From CAYMAT01 sp964388495 (GTDB lineage: Bacteria; Patescibacteriota; Gracilibacteria; Peribacterales; Peribacteraceae): a DNA stretch of 10,626 bases. Position numbers and translations under genes: made by a program. The stretch spans positions 1 through 10,626 of the forward strand of contig CAYMAT010000045.1 in NCBI GenBank assembly GCA_964388495.1. The letters run 5' to 3'. Below are positions 1 to 5,288 of this stretch, piece after piece (position 1 is the first letter of the stretch; each line of letters opens with the position of its first letter). The notes beneath the pieces were generated by a model, which saw only the letters and a program-made list of their open reading frames with translations, was not told where the DNA came from and searched no databases.

Positions 1-75
1 CCCTGTAGCTCAGCTGGATAGAGCGCCTGGCTTCGAACCAGGAGGTCGTGGGTTCAACTCCTGCCGGGGGCACCA
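1..75 (+). tRNA. tRNA-Arg (anticodon TCG), 5' end cut by window edge
   Basis: The cloverleaf can be folded by eye. The anticodon stem is CCTGG/CCAGG with loop CTTCGAA, which places the anticodon TCG at 33-35 and decodes CGA (Arg). The T arm is GTGGG/CCTGC around the loop TTCAACT. The acceptor 3' strand CGGGGGC is followed by discriminator A and an encoded CCA at 73-75. Pairing of the acceptor stem shows that the first two bases (expected GC) lie before the window. The YggT-like gene starts 21 bases downstream on the same strand, so the two could share a transcript. Confidence 0.96.
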
Positions 76-82
76 TAACTGC

Positions 83-88
83 TACACT
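83..88 (+). promoter_or_regulatory. Candidate -10 box (TACACT) for the YggT-like gene
   Basis: TACACT lies 7 bases before the ATG at 96, a spacing that would place the transcription start at or next to the start codon. The -35 position falls inside the tRNA and has no good match, so co-transcription with the tRNA is an alternative. The call rests mainly on the same box and spacing at 3701-3706, 6641-6646 and 6701-6706. Confidence 0.4.
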
Positions 89-95
89 CCTCCCC

Positions 96-464
96 ATGAC
101 CGATACCGTCCCTCTCAAGGAAGAAGGATTCCCGGAACAGAAAACGCTGGTGATTCCCGTACGAGCCAACCGCGCCTACCATTACACGCTCTATGCATTG
201 TGGATCATTGAGGTGATCCTCGCTTTCCGCTTCCTGCTCAAGCTCTTTGGCGCGAATGCGGAAAACATTTTTGCCAAGACCATCTACGGCGTCAGCTACG
301 TGCTGGTGTATCCGTTCCAGACGCTCTTTGGGGCGTCCCCCAGCAACGGCGAACGCGTGCTGGAAGGATCCACGCTCTTTGCCATGGTCGTGTACGCCAT
401 CGTTCTCTGGAGCATCGCCAAGTTCATCCTCATCAAGGAGAGCAAACCGTCACGAGACGCTTGA
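96..464 (+). CDS. YggT-family-like small integral membrane protein
   Basis: The protein has 122 residues. A polar N-terminus (1-28) is followed by hydrophobic segments at about 31-50, 60-78 and 93-113. The stretch RFLLKLFGANAENIFAKTIY (45-64), followed by YPFQTLFG, resembles the YggT repeat, in which an R-x-LLKLfGAN core precedes a membrane segment ending in a P-F motif. YggT proteins are poorly understood inner-membrane proteins linked to envelope or osmotic homeostasis. The frame is open back into the tRNA. I chose the ATG at 96 because it clears the tRNA and follows a -10-like box by 7 bases. There is no Shine-Dalgarno; the leader is the pyrimidine tract CTCCTCCCC. A terminator lies about 45 bases downstream. 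The family call is by motif and topology only. Confidence 0.75.
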   Translation: MTDTVPLKEEGFPEQKTLVIPVRANRAYHYTLYALWIIEVILAFRFLLKLFGANAENIFAKTIYGVSYVLVYPFQTLFGASPSNGERVLEGSTLFAMVVYAIVLWSIAKFILIKESKPSRDA

Positions 465-510
465 GTCTTGATTTCCCGAAGGTGTTGTGACATGGATGTG
501 AAGCCGCCGT

Positions 511-530
511 GCCGGGACAACCCGGCTTTT
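511..530 (+). terminator. Rho-independent terminator after the YggT-like gene
   Basis: A perfect 6-bp GC stem, GCCGGG/CCCGGC, closes an ACAA tetraloop and is followed by TTTT. It sits between the YggT-like stop (464) and the SulP start (552). It also lies inside the in-frame N-terminal extension of the SulP frame, which argues against SulP starting upstream of it. Confidence 0.7.
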
Positions 531-551
531 CACTGGTGTTCCCTCTTCCCC

Positions 552-2174
552 ATGCAGAACCTTTTCCGCAAATCCTTTTCCCAGGTACAGCAGAACTGGC
601 AATCAGGCGTGACTGTTGCACTGGTATCCGTTCCCTTGTCCTTGTCATTGGCAATCGCATCGGGCGCTCCGCCCATCACGGGTATCATCACGGCAGTATG
701 GGCCGGGCTCATTTCCGCGTTTTTCTGCGCAAGCGATTACAATGTGATCGGCCCTGCAGGAGCGTTATCGGGAATACTCATGGCATTCACCCAGCAGTTT
801 GGAGCTGAGGCGCTCCCGGCACTGGCTGTGGTATCGGGGTTGGGCATTCTACTTTTCTGGCTGCTCAAGTGGGACAGGTATTTGGTGTTCATTCCCGGGA
901 GCGTCATGCACGGATTCACCCTTGGAGTGGCGCTTACCATCGGTTTGGGACAGCTGAATTTTGCGTTGGGATTGCGAAACATGCCGTCACATCCGCATTT
1001 TTTGGAAAATTTCTGGGAAACGATTCTGCACCTTCCGGCTGCACATTTTCCATCAGTCATCGCCACCGCTGCGACCATAGGGATTCTGTGGCTCTTCATC
1101 CGGTTTGCGCCGCGCGTTCCCGGTGCCATCGTGGCGGCTGGCATTGGCATCGTCATCGGAAAAATGGCGAGCATGGGTCTTCTGGACCTGGGCCTTCTCT
1201 CTATCCAGCAGAAATTCGGAGAGCTGCATGGCAATATCATTCTGGTTCCTGCTTTTTCATTGGACTGGCTTAATACGGCATTTTTCCATACTGCGGCAAC
1301 CGTCACGATTGTGGCGGTACTGGAAACCCTACTCTCCGGCAAAATCGCAGGGATGATGACCAAGACCAAATTCTCGGAAGGGCGGGAGGTATTCGGATTG
1401 GGCCTGGCGAATATCGCTTCCGGATTTTTGGGAGGATTGCCCGCGACCGGGGTTTTGGCGCGTACGGCGCTCAATGTCAAGACGGGCGCCAAGAGCCGGG
1501 TCTCCAGCGGAATCAACGCGCTCGTTGTCGCCGTCCTCTCCCTGCTCTTTTTCGGCTGGTTCCAATACATGCCGCTTCCTGTAGTAGCGGGAATCTTGAT
1601 TGTGGCTGCGATACGCATGGTGGAGACAGAGCATTTTGTCACCCTGTTCCGGTTCAATATCTATGATTTCTTCCTGGCGATGACCGTGGGCGTGCTCACT
1701 GCAGCCGTGGATGCATTGGTGGGCCTGTCGGTTGGAGCGATCGTCTCTCTTCTCATCGCCGTGCGCAGGCTTTCGCACGGCCAATGCGAAATCACCCTGC
1801 ACCAAGGTGCGCGTATGGTCGCGCGCGTGGGAAAAGAGATGATTATGGACACCGAAACAGCGGATACCGCGGTGTACCGCTTTGCGGGCGAATTGAATTA
1901 TTTTAACAGTCTTGCACATGCGGAATCGGTTGGCCGTCTGCAGTCTCCGCGCATCATACTCAGTCTCCGCAACCTTTTTGATATAGATCTGGACGGATTG
2001 CACGCGCTGGAGGAAATCATCGGTAACCTGGAAAAATCCCAAAAATCCATCTGGATCTCGGGTGCGACGGGACAGGTGAAGAAAGTGCTGGCCAAAACAT
2101 CCTGGTATTCGCGTATGGAAGGAGAAAACCGGATTTTTGAAAGCACAACGGAAGCACTCAATCATGTGAAATGA
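552..2174 (+). CDS. SulP-family anion transporter with C-terminal STAS domain
   Basis: The protein has 540 residues, a typical size for bacterial SulP carriers of sulfate, bicarbonate or C4-dicarboxylates. The N-terminus (QNWQSGVTVALVSVPLSLSLA, about 14-34) matches the SulP entry helix, and NVIGPAGALSGIL (64-76) matches the conserved GP-[TA] substrate loop of TM3. Hydrophobic helices continue to about residue 415. Residues 436-540 form a STAS-like domain, but the usual D-x-S-G-x loop reads ILSLRNLFDIDLDGLHALEE, so the serine that is phosphorylated in some STAS proteins is missing. The frame is open upstream to 468, but ATG 552 is preferred because a terminator lies between and SulP homology begins just after it. 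No carbonic anhydrase gene is adjacent, so the substrate cannot be assigned. Confidence 0.92.
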   Translation: MQNLFRKSFSQVQQNWQSGVTVALVSVPLSLSLAIASGAPPITGIITAVWAGLISAFFCASDYNVIGPAGALSGILMAFTQQFGAEALPALAVVSGLGILLFWLLKWDRYLVFIPGSVMHGFTLGVALTIGLGQLNFALGLRNMPSHPHFLENFWETILHLPAAHFPSVIATAATIGILWLFIRFAPRVPGAIVAAGIGIVIGKMASMGLLDLGLLSIQQKFGELHGNIILVPAFSLDWLNTAFFHTAATVTIVAVLETLLSGKIAGMMTKTKFSEGREVFGLGLANIASGFLGGLPATGVLARTALNVKTGAKSRVSSGINALVVAVLSLLFFGWFQYMPLPVVAGILIVAAIRMVETEHFVTLFRFNIYDFFLAMTVGVLTAAVDALVGLSVGAIVSLLIAVRRLSHGQCEITLHQGARMVARVGKEMIMDTETADTAVYRFAGELNYFNSLAHAESVGRLQSPRIILSLRNLFDIDLDGLHALEEIIGNLEKSQKSIWISGATGQVKKVLAKTSWYSRMEGENRIFESTTEALNHVK

Positions 2175-2194
2175 CCCCCGCGCGCAGAGAATAT

Positions 2195-2222
2195 TTGACT
2201 TGTTTTAAGCCTTCCCTATTAT
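2195..2222 (+). promoter_or_regulatory. Sigma-70-type promoter TTGACT-16-TATTAT
   Basis: TTGACT (2195-2200) and TATTAT (2217-2222) each match the consensus at 5 of 6 positions and are 16 bases apart. It is the best promoter in the window and lies 20 bases after the SulP stop. Transcription would begin near 2229 and run into the structured segment ending at 2355. A 5-bp inverted repeat, CGCGG/CCGCG (2223-2227 and 2237-2241), straddles the predicted start and could be an operator. Confidence 0.7.
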
Positions 2223-2229
2223 CGCGGCA

Positions 2230-2304
2230 GTGAACACCGCGTACGTCCTCAACTGCTCCCCCTCTTCCTCCTCCTGCTCTACGCAGAGGGTGGTTTGTAG
2301 GTAA
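2230..2304 (+). CDS. Possible Ser/Cys-rich leader peptide
   Basis: A GTG at 2230, one base after the predicted transcription start, opens a 24-codon frame ending in TAA at 2302-2304. The central codons read C-S-P-S-S-S-S-C-S, and the stop lies inside the 5' part of the antiterminator-like hairpin. A ribosome stalled at those codons would cover the C/T-rich strand that competes for AGAGGG, the geometry expected of ribosome-mediated attenuation. Serine richness may simply reflect the C/T-rich composition, there is no ribosome-binding site, and the downstream gene is not a recognised amino-acid gene. This is a hypothesis. Confidence 0.25.
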   Translation: MNTAYVLNCSPSSSSCSTQRVVCR

Positions 2305-2328
2305 GCAGAAGATACGAGACCTACCATC

Positions 2329-2355
2329 ACCCTCCCGCGAAGAGGGTCTTTTTTT
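2329..2355 (+). terminator. Strong Rho-independent terminator, possibly conditional
   Basis: A 6-bp stem ACCCTC/GAGGGT (2329-2334 and 2342-2347) with a 7-base loop is followed by C and seven T. It ends 22 bases before the ATG at 2377. It could end a small RNA from the promoter at 2195, end SulP read-through, or act as an attenuator. Confidence 0.85.
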
Positions 2356-2376
2356 ATCTTCATTCTCCACTTACCC

Positions 2377-2649
2377 ATGAAGTCCTTGGAACACTCTCCC
2401 GGTATGAAAATGAACCACGAATCATTTGAACTCTCCCTGGAGGACGGGCATATATACGCAAAAACCCACCGCCCTGTATTGGTGGAACATCAGAATGGCA
2501 AACTTTTCAGGGAAATGGTGATGAACGACACCACGCCCGTCACGGGCTTTCAGCGGCTGACGCGCATGGAGGCCGCGTCCTTGATCAAGGACGGACACAG
2601 AATTGGACTGCCCGTCCTCAAGACAGAGAGCTCAGCCACCGCCGGTTGA
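2377..2649 (+). CDS. Small hypothetical protein
   Basis: The frame encodes 90 residues with no signal peptide or membrane segment and no family I recognise. The composition is that of a soluble, mixed-charge protein, with segments such as FELSLEDGHIYAKTHRPVLV and FQRLTRMEAASLIKDGHRIG. Alternative starts are the ATG codons at 2404 and 2410, since the first residues (MKSLEHSPG) are weakly supported. There is no Shine-Dalgarno. A TATCTT at 2355-2360 might serve as its own -10 box; otherwise it depends on read-through of the terminator at 2329-2355. Its last 32 bases overlap the end of the convergent M20 gene. The codon pattern looks real but there is no homology support. Confidence 0.55.
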   Translation: MKSLEHSPGMKMNHESFELSLEDGHIYAKTHRPVLVEHQNGKLFREMVMNDTTPVTGFQRLTRMEAASLIKDGHRIGLPVLKTESSATAG

Positions 2650-3694
2650 TCTCCACCTGCTCGCGCAGGGAGGAGAGCGACACCCATTCCCTGGGGTGAT
2701 GCAGATTGCCGCCCACGGGCCCGTGCAGAAATGCGGGGATCCCCTTGGCGGCAAACGCGCGCGCGTCGCTGGAACCGCACTCGCGTATGAGGGGGATTTC
2801 CCGTCCCGTCACCGCCGATGCGATCTCACGGTACTGGCGGATCATGGGGTGCGACGGATCTGTGTGGAGCGGTGTCGCCCCCACAGCCATTTCCGCGGTG
2901 ACATTCTCCGGCAGATGATTCTGGATCAAAGCCAGGACGTCATCCTGTCCCCCCGCCTCCGCGGGGAAGCGCACATCGATGACCGCGTCCGCGGTATCGG
3001 GAATGGTGTTGATGGCTCCGCTCCCGGAGAGCTGCGTGGGTGTCACCGTCATCACCCACTCGTCGGGAGAGGGCACGGGAAATTTTTCCTGCAGCATCAC
3101 GATGGTCTCCGCAAGCAGCGTGACGGGGTTGCGGCTGTTCCACGGGAGTGATCCGTGCCCGCCTTTGCCAAAGGCGCGGAGCCGTATCCACGCTGCACCC
3201 TTCATGTCGGTGACGATGCCATCCGTTTCCCCATTATCCGGAGTGAATGCGACGGGGATCTTGCCCAAAATTTCCGTTTGCAAAAGTTCCGCAGGTGTTG
3301 CGCCGCCCACTTCCTCATCCGTGGTGATCAGCACGCTGACGGGCGGCACGGACCCGGACTCGCAGAGCTCCCGGTACGCGATGAGGAACGCCAGCACCGC
3401 GCCCTTCATGTCCTTCACCCCGCGCCCGCGCGCGATGTCGCCCTGGATGTGGACCGAAAACTGCCGCTCCTCCGCAGGCACCACATCCACGTGTCCGAAC
3501 CAGAATAATTGTGGAGCGGGATGCCTGAGCAGCACGTAGGGCGAATGTTTGACCTCACCGATTATGGCTTTCAGAAGCGAAAATTTGAGGAATTTCTGCT
3601 CTATCCAGCGCAGACAATTGTCCTTCTCATCACGGCGGTCCGCTGTGGTGCGGAAGGACACGATGGTGCCCAGCATATCTTCAAGCGACTCCAT
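2618..3694 (-). CDS. M20-family zinc metallopeptidase / deacylase (ArgE/DapE/CPG2-like)
   Basis: The protein has 358 residues, as usual for M20 enzymes, which hydrolyse amide bonds of N-acyl amino acids or small peptides with two metal ions. The metal-site series is visible in order: FGHVDVVP (H68, D70), RGVKDMKG (D95), the catalytic pair TTDEEVGG (E127, E128), an acidic segment TPDNGETDG near 151-159, and a C-terminal histidine pair NLHHPREW. The dimerisation domain lies between, with GKGGHGSLPW as its typical entry. Start ATG 3694 is preferred to the upstream in-frame start at 3724, because that one lies within the terminator/promoter segment and ATG 3694 follows a TACACT box by 6 bases. 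Substrate (acetylornithine, succinyl-diaminopimelate, peptide) cannot be told; no arg or dap gene is adjacent. Confidence 0.9.
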   Translation of the reverse strand: MESLEDMLGTIVSFRTTADRRDEKDNCLRWIEQKFLKFSLLKAIIGEVKHSPYVLLRHPAPQLFWFGHVDVVPAEERQFSVHIQGDIARGRGVKDMKGAVLAFLIAYRELCESGSVPPVSVLITTDEEVGGATPAELLQTEILGKIPVAFTPDNGETDGIVTDMKGAAWIRLRAFGKGGHGSLPWNSRNPVTLLAETIVMLQEKFPVPSPDEWVMTVTPTQLSGSGAINTIPDTADAVIDVRFPAEAGGQDDVLALIQNHLPENVTAEMAVGATPLHTDPSHPMIRQYREIASAVTGREIPLIRECGSSDARAFAAKGIPAFLHGPVGGNLHHPREWVSLSSLREQVEINRRWLSSLS

Positions 3695-3700
3695 GCGCGC

Positions 3701-3706
3701 AGTGTA
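3701..3706 (-). promoter_or_regulatory. Candidate -10 box (TACACT) for the M20 gene
   Basis: On the minus strand TACACT is followed by 6 bases and the ATG at 3694, so transcription would begin at the start codon. The -35 position falls on the T-run of the neighbouring terminator and is not a clear match. The same box and spacing occur before three other genes here. Confidence 0.45.
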
Positions 3707-3722
3707 GCGAGACTGCGGACAC

Positions 3723-3755
3723 AAAAAAATCCCCGCGAATGTCGGGGATTTTTTT
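3723..3755. terminator. Bidirectional Rho-independent terminator
   Basis: Stem ATCCCC/GGGGAT (3729-3734 and 3744-3749) with a 9-base loop is flanked by seven A on the left and seven T on the right, so it reads as a terminator on either strand. On the minus strand it lies 5 bases after the stop of the lysine-rich mini-gene and upstream of the M20 gene, so it ends the former and insulates the latter. Confidence 0.88.
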
Positions 3756-3760
3756 AAGTC

Positions 3761-3835
3761 TTACATCCTGCTCTTCTTTTTCTTCTTCGCCGTCTTCTTC
3801 GTCTTGGACTTCTTGGCCTTCTTCTTGGTAGCCAT
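3761..3835 (-). CDS. 24-residue lysine-rich basic mini-protein
   Basis: The frame ATG...TAA encodes 24 residues, 13 of them lysine plus one arginine, the rest mostly Ala, Thr and Ser. It begins MATKKKAKKSKT and ends KKKKKSRM, with no acidic residue. Lysine is almost always AAG, so the DNA appears as repeated CTT on the plus strand. It resembles the tails of histone H1-like or HU-like proteins, or a tiny nucleic-acid-binding or ribosome-associated peptide; I do not recognise a named family. A terminator starts 5 bases past the stop, and a perfect 22-bp palindrome lies 14 bases before the start, so it has the layout of a complete monocistronic unit. It may instead be a non-coding RNA with a chance frame. 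Confidence 0.65.
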   Translation of the reverse strand: MATKKKAKKSKTKKTAKKKKKSRM

Positions 3836-3848
3836 AGAAATGGGGGAA

Positions 3849-3870
3849 AGAATTACTAATTTGTAATTCT
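3849..3870. promoter_or_regulatory. Perfect 22-bp palindrome upstream of the lysine-rich mini-gene (operator or 5'-UTR hairpin)
   Basis: Arms AGAATTAC and GTAATTCT (8 bp, perfect) flank a 6-base centre. On the minus strand a -10-like TAGAAT overlaps its upstream edge, 16 bases after a weak -35-like TTCACG, so a protein bound here would block transcription of the mini-gene. As RNA it would form an 8-bp hairpin in the leader. The perfect symmetry at a promoter position favours an operator. Confidence 0.5.
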
Positions 3871-3931
3871 ACTGATCGCTTTTTCTTCGTGAAGCAAAAT
3901 GAGATGAGTGATTTTCAAATTGTGACGTGGT

Positions 3932-3994
3932 GTGTGAAGCGTTTTTCTGCAAAAAAATTATTTTTTCGCGCGCTTCGCAGATTTTTTTTCACAC
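3932..3994. repeat. Nested AT-rich inverted repeat at the 3' end of ribBA
   Basis: Outer arms GTGTGAA/TTCACAC (3932-3938 and 3988-3994) enclose inner arms TCTGC/GCAGA (3946-3950 and 3977-3981). These surround an AAAAAA-TTA-TTTTTT hairpin (3952-3966). AAGCG/CGCTT (3937-3941 and 3971-3975) offer an alternative pairing. T-runs are present on both strands. It overlaps the ribBA stop (3989-3991) and probably ends ribBA transcription, although no classical GC stem followed by a U-tract is obvious. I see nothing else between here and the palindrome at 3870. Confidence 0.5.
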
Positions 3995-5200
3995 TTCGCT
4001 CAGCTTGTGTCCCATTTTCTGCTTCTTCGCGATCAGATATTTTCTCTGTTTCTCGGACTGCGGCTGAACCTCAATGGGCATCTGCTCCACCACGTGGAGA
4101 CCGTATCCCTGGAGTCCCACGATCTTCTTGGGATTGTTGGTGAGCAGGCGCAGCTGTCCCACGCCGATGTCCTTGAGTATCTGCGCGCCAATGCCGTAGC
4201 TGCGGAGATCCACGGGGAGCCCCAGCTTCTCCTGCGCCTCCACGGTGTCCAGGCCTTCCGCGTGCTGCAGCGCGTACGCGCGGATCTTGTTGGCCAGTCC
4301 CACGCCGCGCCCCTCCTGACGCAGATAGAGCACCACACCGCTCCCCTCTTTTTCAATGCGCTCCATGGCCATCTTCAACTGGCTGCCGCAGTCGCAGTGC
4401 AGCGACCCCATGGCGTCGCCCGTGAGGCACTCGGAGTGCACGCGCACCAATACGGGTTTTTCCGGCAGGACATCGCCCTTGATGAGCGCCACATGCTCGT
4501 CACCGTCCGTGGAATCCGTGTACACGCGCAGCAGCCACTCGCCGGTGGTGGTCTGCAGCGGCGATTCCGACTCGCGACGGATGAGCGTTTCATTCTGACA
4601 ACGCCATGCGATGAGATCCGCAATGGATATGACCAGTATGTCGTGCGTGGCTGCAAACTCTTTGAGCGCGGGCAGGCGCATCATGCTTCCGTCCTCGTGC
4701 ATCAACTCGCTGATCACTCCGCCCTCACGCAGTCCCGCAAGTCTGCACAAATCCGTGGCGGCCTCGGTATGCCCCGCACGCACCAACACTCCGCCTTGCG
4801 CCGCGCGGAGCGGGAAGATGTGTCCAGGCCTGCGCAGATCTTCCGGCCGGGCCACGGGATTGATGGCGGCCTTGATGGTCTTGGAGCGGTCTGCAGCCGA
4901 GATGCCGGTACTGACACCCTCCGCCGCTTCAATGCTGACGGTGAACGGCGTGCCCAGTCGCGAAGTGTTCTTGGCCACCATGGGAGGAAGATCAAGTTGG
5001 TCCGCAATGGCATTGCTGACGGAAAGGCAGACGACGCCTCCGGTCTTCTGGATCATGAACGCCAGTTTTTCCGTGGTGGCATGCTCCGCGGCGAGGAGAA
5101 GGTCCCCCTCGTTCTCCCGCGTCTCGTCATCCACCACTATCACAAAACGTCCCGCGCGGAGCGCGTCCAGTGCCTGCGGAATGGTGGAAAGATTGGACAT
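3989..5200 (-). CDS. ribBA: Bifunctional 3,4-dihydroxy-2-butanone-4-phosphate synthase / GTP cyclohydrolase II
   Basis: The protein has 403 residues, standard for RibBA, which supplies both precursors of riboflavin in the cytosol. The N-terminal RibB half (1 to about 200) shows DDETRENEGDLL (24-35) with the acidic metal/substrate loop, RPGHIFPLRA (124-133) and GHTEAATDL (143-151). The C-terminal RibA half (about 205-403) shows RVHSECLTGD with zinc ligands C258, C269 and C271, then RQEGRGVGLANKIRAYALQ (294-312) and LRSYGIGAQIL (332-342). Both halves look catalytically intact. There is no Shine-Dalgarno; an extended -10 (TG-T-TACTAT) ends 11 bases before ATG 5200, so the leader is only a few bases. 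No FMN riboswitch core fits in the 88 bases upstream. ribE and ribH lie 2.8 kb away on the same strand. Confidence 0.97.
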   Translation of the reverse strand: MSNLSTIPQALDALRAGRFVIVVDDETRENEGDLLLAAEHATTEKLAFMIQKTGGVVCLSVSNAIADQLDLPPMVAKNTSRLGTPFTVSIEAAEGVSTGISAADRSKTIKAAINPVARPEDLRRPGHIFPLRAAQGGVLVRAGHTEAATDLCRLAGLREGGVISELMHEDGSMMRLPALKEFAATHDILVISIADLIAWRCQNETLIRRESESPLQTTTGEWLLRVYTDSTDGDEHVALIKGDVLPEKPVLVRVHSECLTGDAMGSLHCDCGSQLKMAMERIEKEGSGVVLYLRQEGRGVGLANKIRAYALQHAEGLDTVEAQEKLGLPVDLRSYGIGAQILKDIGVGQLRLLTNNPKKIVGLQGYGLHVVEQMPIEVQPQSEKQRKYLIAKKQKMGHKLSEV

Positions 5201-5211
5201 GGGGAAGAGGA

Positions 5212-5220
5212 ATAGTAACA
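5212..5220 (-). promoter_or_regulatory. Extended -10 promoter for ribBA
   Basis: The minus strand reads TG-T-TACTAT, a TGn-extended -10 box, with 11 bases to the ribBA ATG at 5200. A recognisable -35 is missing, as extended -10 promoters allow. The heptamer array begins 3 bases upstream and occupies the -35 region and beyond. Confidence 0.45.
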
Positions 5221-5222
5221 GA

Positions 5223-5285
5223 GTTTTTGGTTACGGGTTACTGGTTTTAAAAGAAACCAGAAACGAATAACGAAGAACCAATAAC
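5223..5285. repeat. Heptanucleotide repeat array that inverts at its centre
   Basis: Sixty-three bases divide exactly into nine heptamers with no gap. Four have the form GTTnnnn (for example GTTACTG at 5237-5243). The next five have the form nAnnAAC (for example GAATAAC at 5265-5271), the reverse complement of GTTnnTn. The switch in orientation at 5250/5251 makes a CTGGTTT/AAACCAG hairpin (5241-5247 and 5254-5260). The array fills the gap between the SLH gene stop (5289) and the ribBA promoter. Degenerate heptamer tandem repeats are known in cyanobacteria (STRR). Here the array may be a mobile or slippage-generated repeat, part of the SLH-gene terminator, or a protein-binding array. Confidence 0.7.
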
Positions 5286-5288
5286 GTT

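Larger units (their letters stand above)
2229..2355 (+). ncRNA. Structured ~127-nt leader or small RNA ending in a terminator
   Basis: The segment runs from the predicted start at about 2229 to the T-run ending at 2355. It has a C/T-rich stretch (2258-2279), then a hairpin with paired arms GAGGGTG (2286-2292) and CACCCTC (2328-2334). An inner stem GTAGGT/ACCTAC (2297-2302 and 2319-2324) continues it. The 3' arm of this hairpin is also the 5' arm of the terminator, so the two folds exclude each other, as in an attenuator. C/T-rich CCCTCT (2260-2265) can in turn pair with AGAGGG (2285-2290). I do not recognise an SRP, 6S, tmRNA, T-box or riboswitch core. It may be an independent small RNA or a regulated leader for the gene at 2377. 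Confidence 0.5.

Noticed and set aside
468..551. Upstream in-frame starts of the SulP frame (468, 492)
   Set aside because: A rho-independent terminator (511-530) lies between them and the body of the gene, and SulP homology begins just after ATG 552.
737..1657. 306-codon minus-strand frame inside the SulP gene
   Set aside because: It lies wholly antisense to conserved SulP helices and its translation has no coherent domain or hydrophobic pattern.
96..2174. Alternative genetic code with UGA as glycine (as in Gracilibacteria/Absconditabacteria)
   Set aside because: Several genes end at UGA exactly where the family ends or overlap the next ATG as ATGA, and no family homology continues past a UGA.
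2195..2355. SRP (4.5S) RNA or T-box
   Set aside because: The SRP GGAAGGAAGCAGC-type loop and the T-box UGGN antiterminator bulge are both missing; AAGCAGAAGATACGAGA only superficially resembles the SRP core.
4007..5215. 402-codon open frame on the plus strand antisense to ribBA
   Set aside because: The minus strand encodes an intact RibBA with all motifs; the opposing frame is a composition-driven shadow rich in His/Arg/Gln with no recognisable features.
5223..5285. CRISPR array
   Set aside because: Units are only 7 bases and have no spacers; no cas gene is present.
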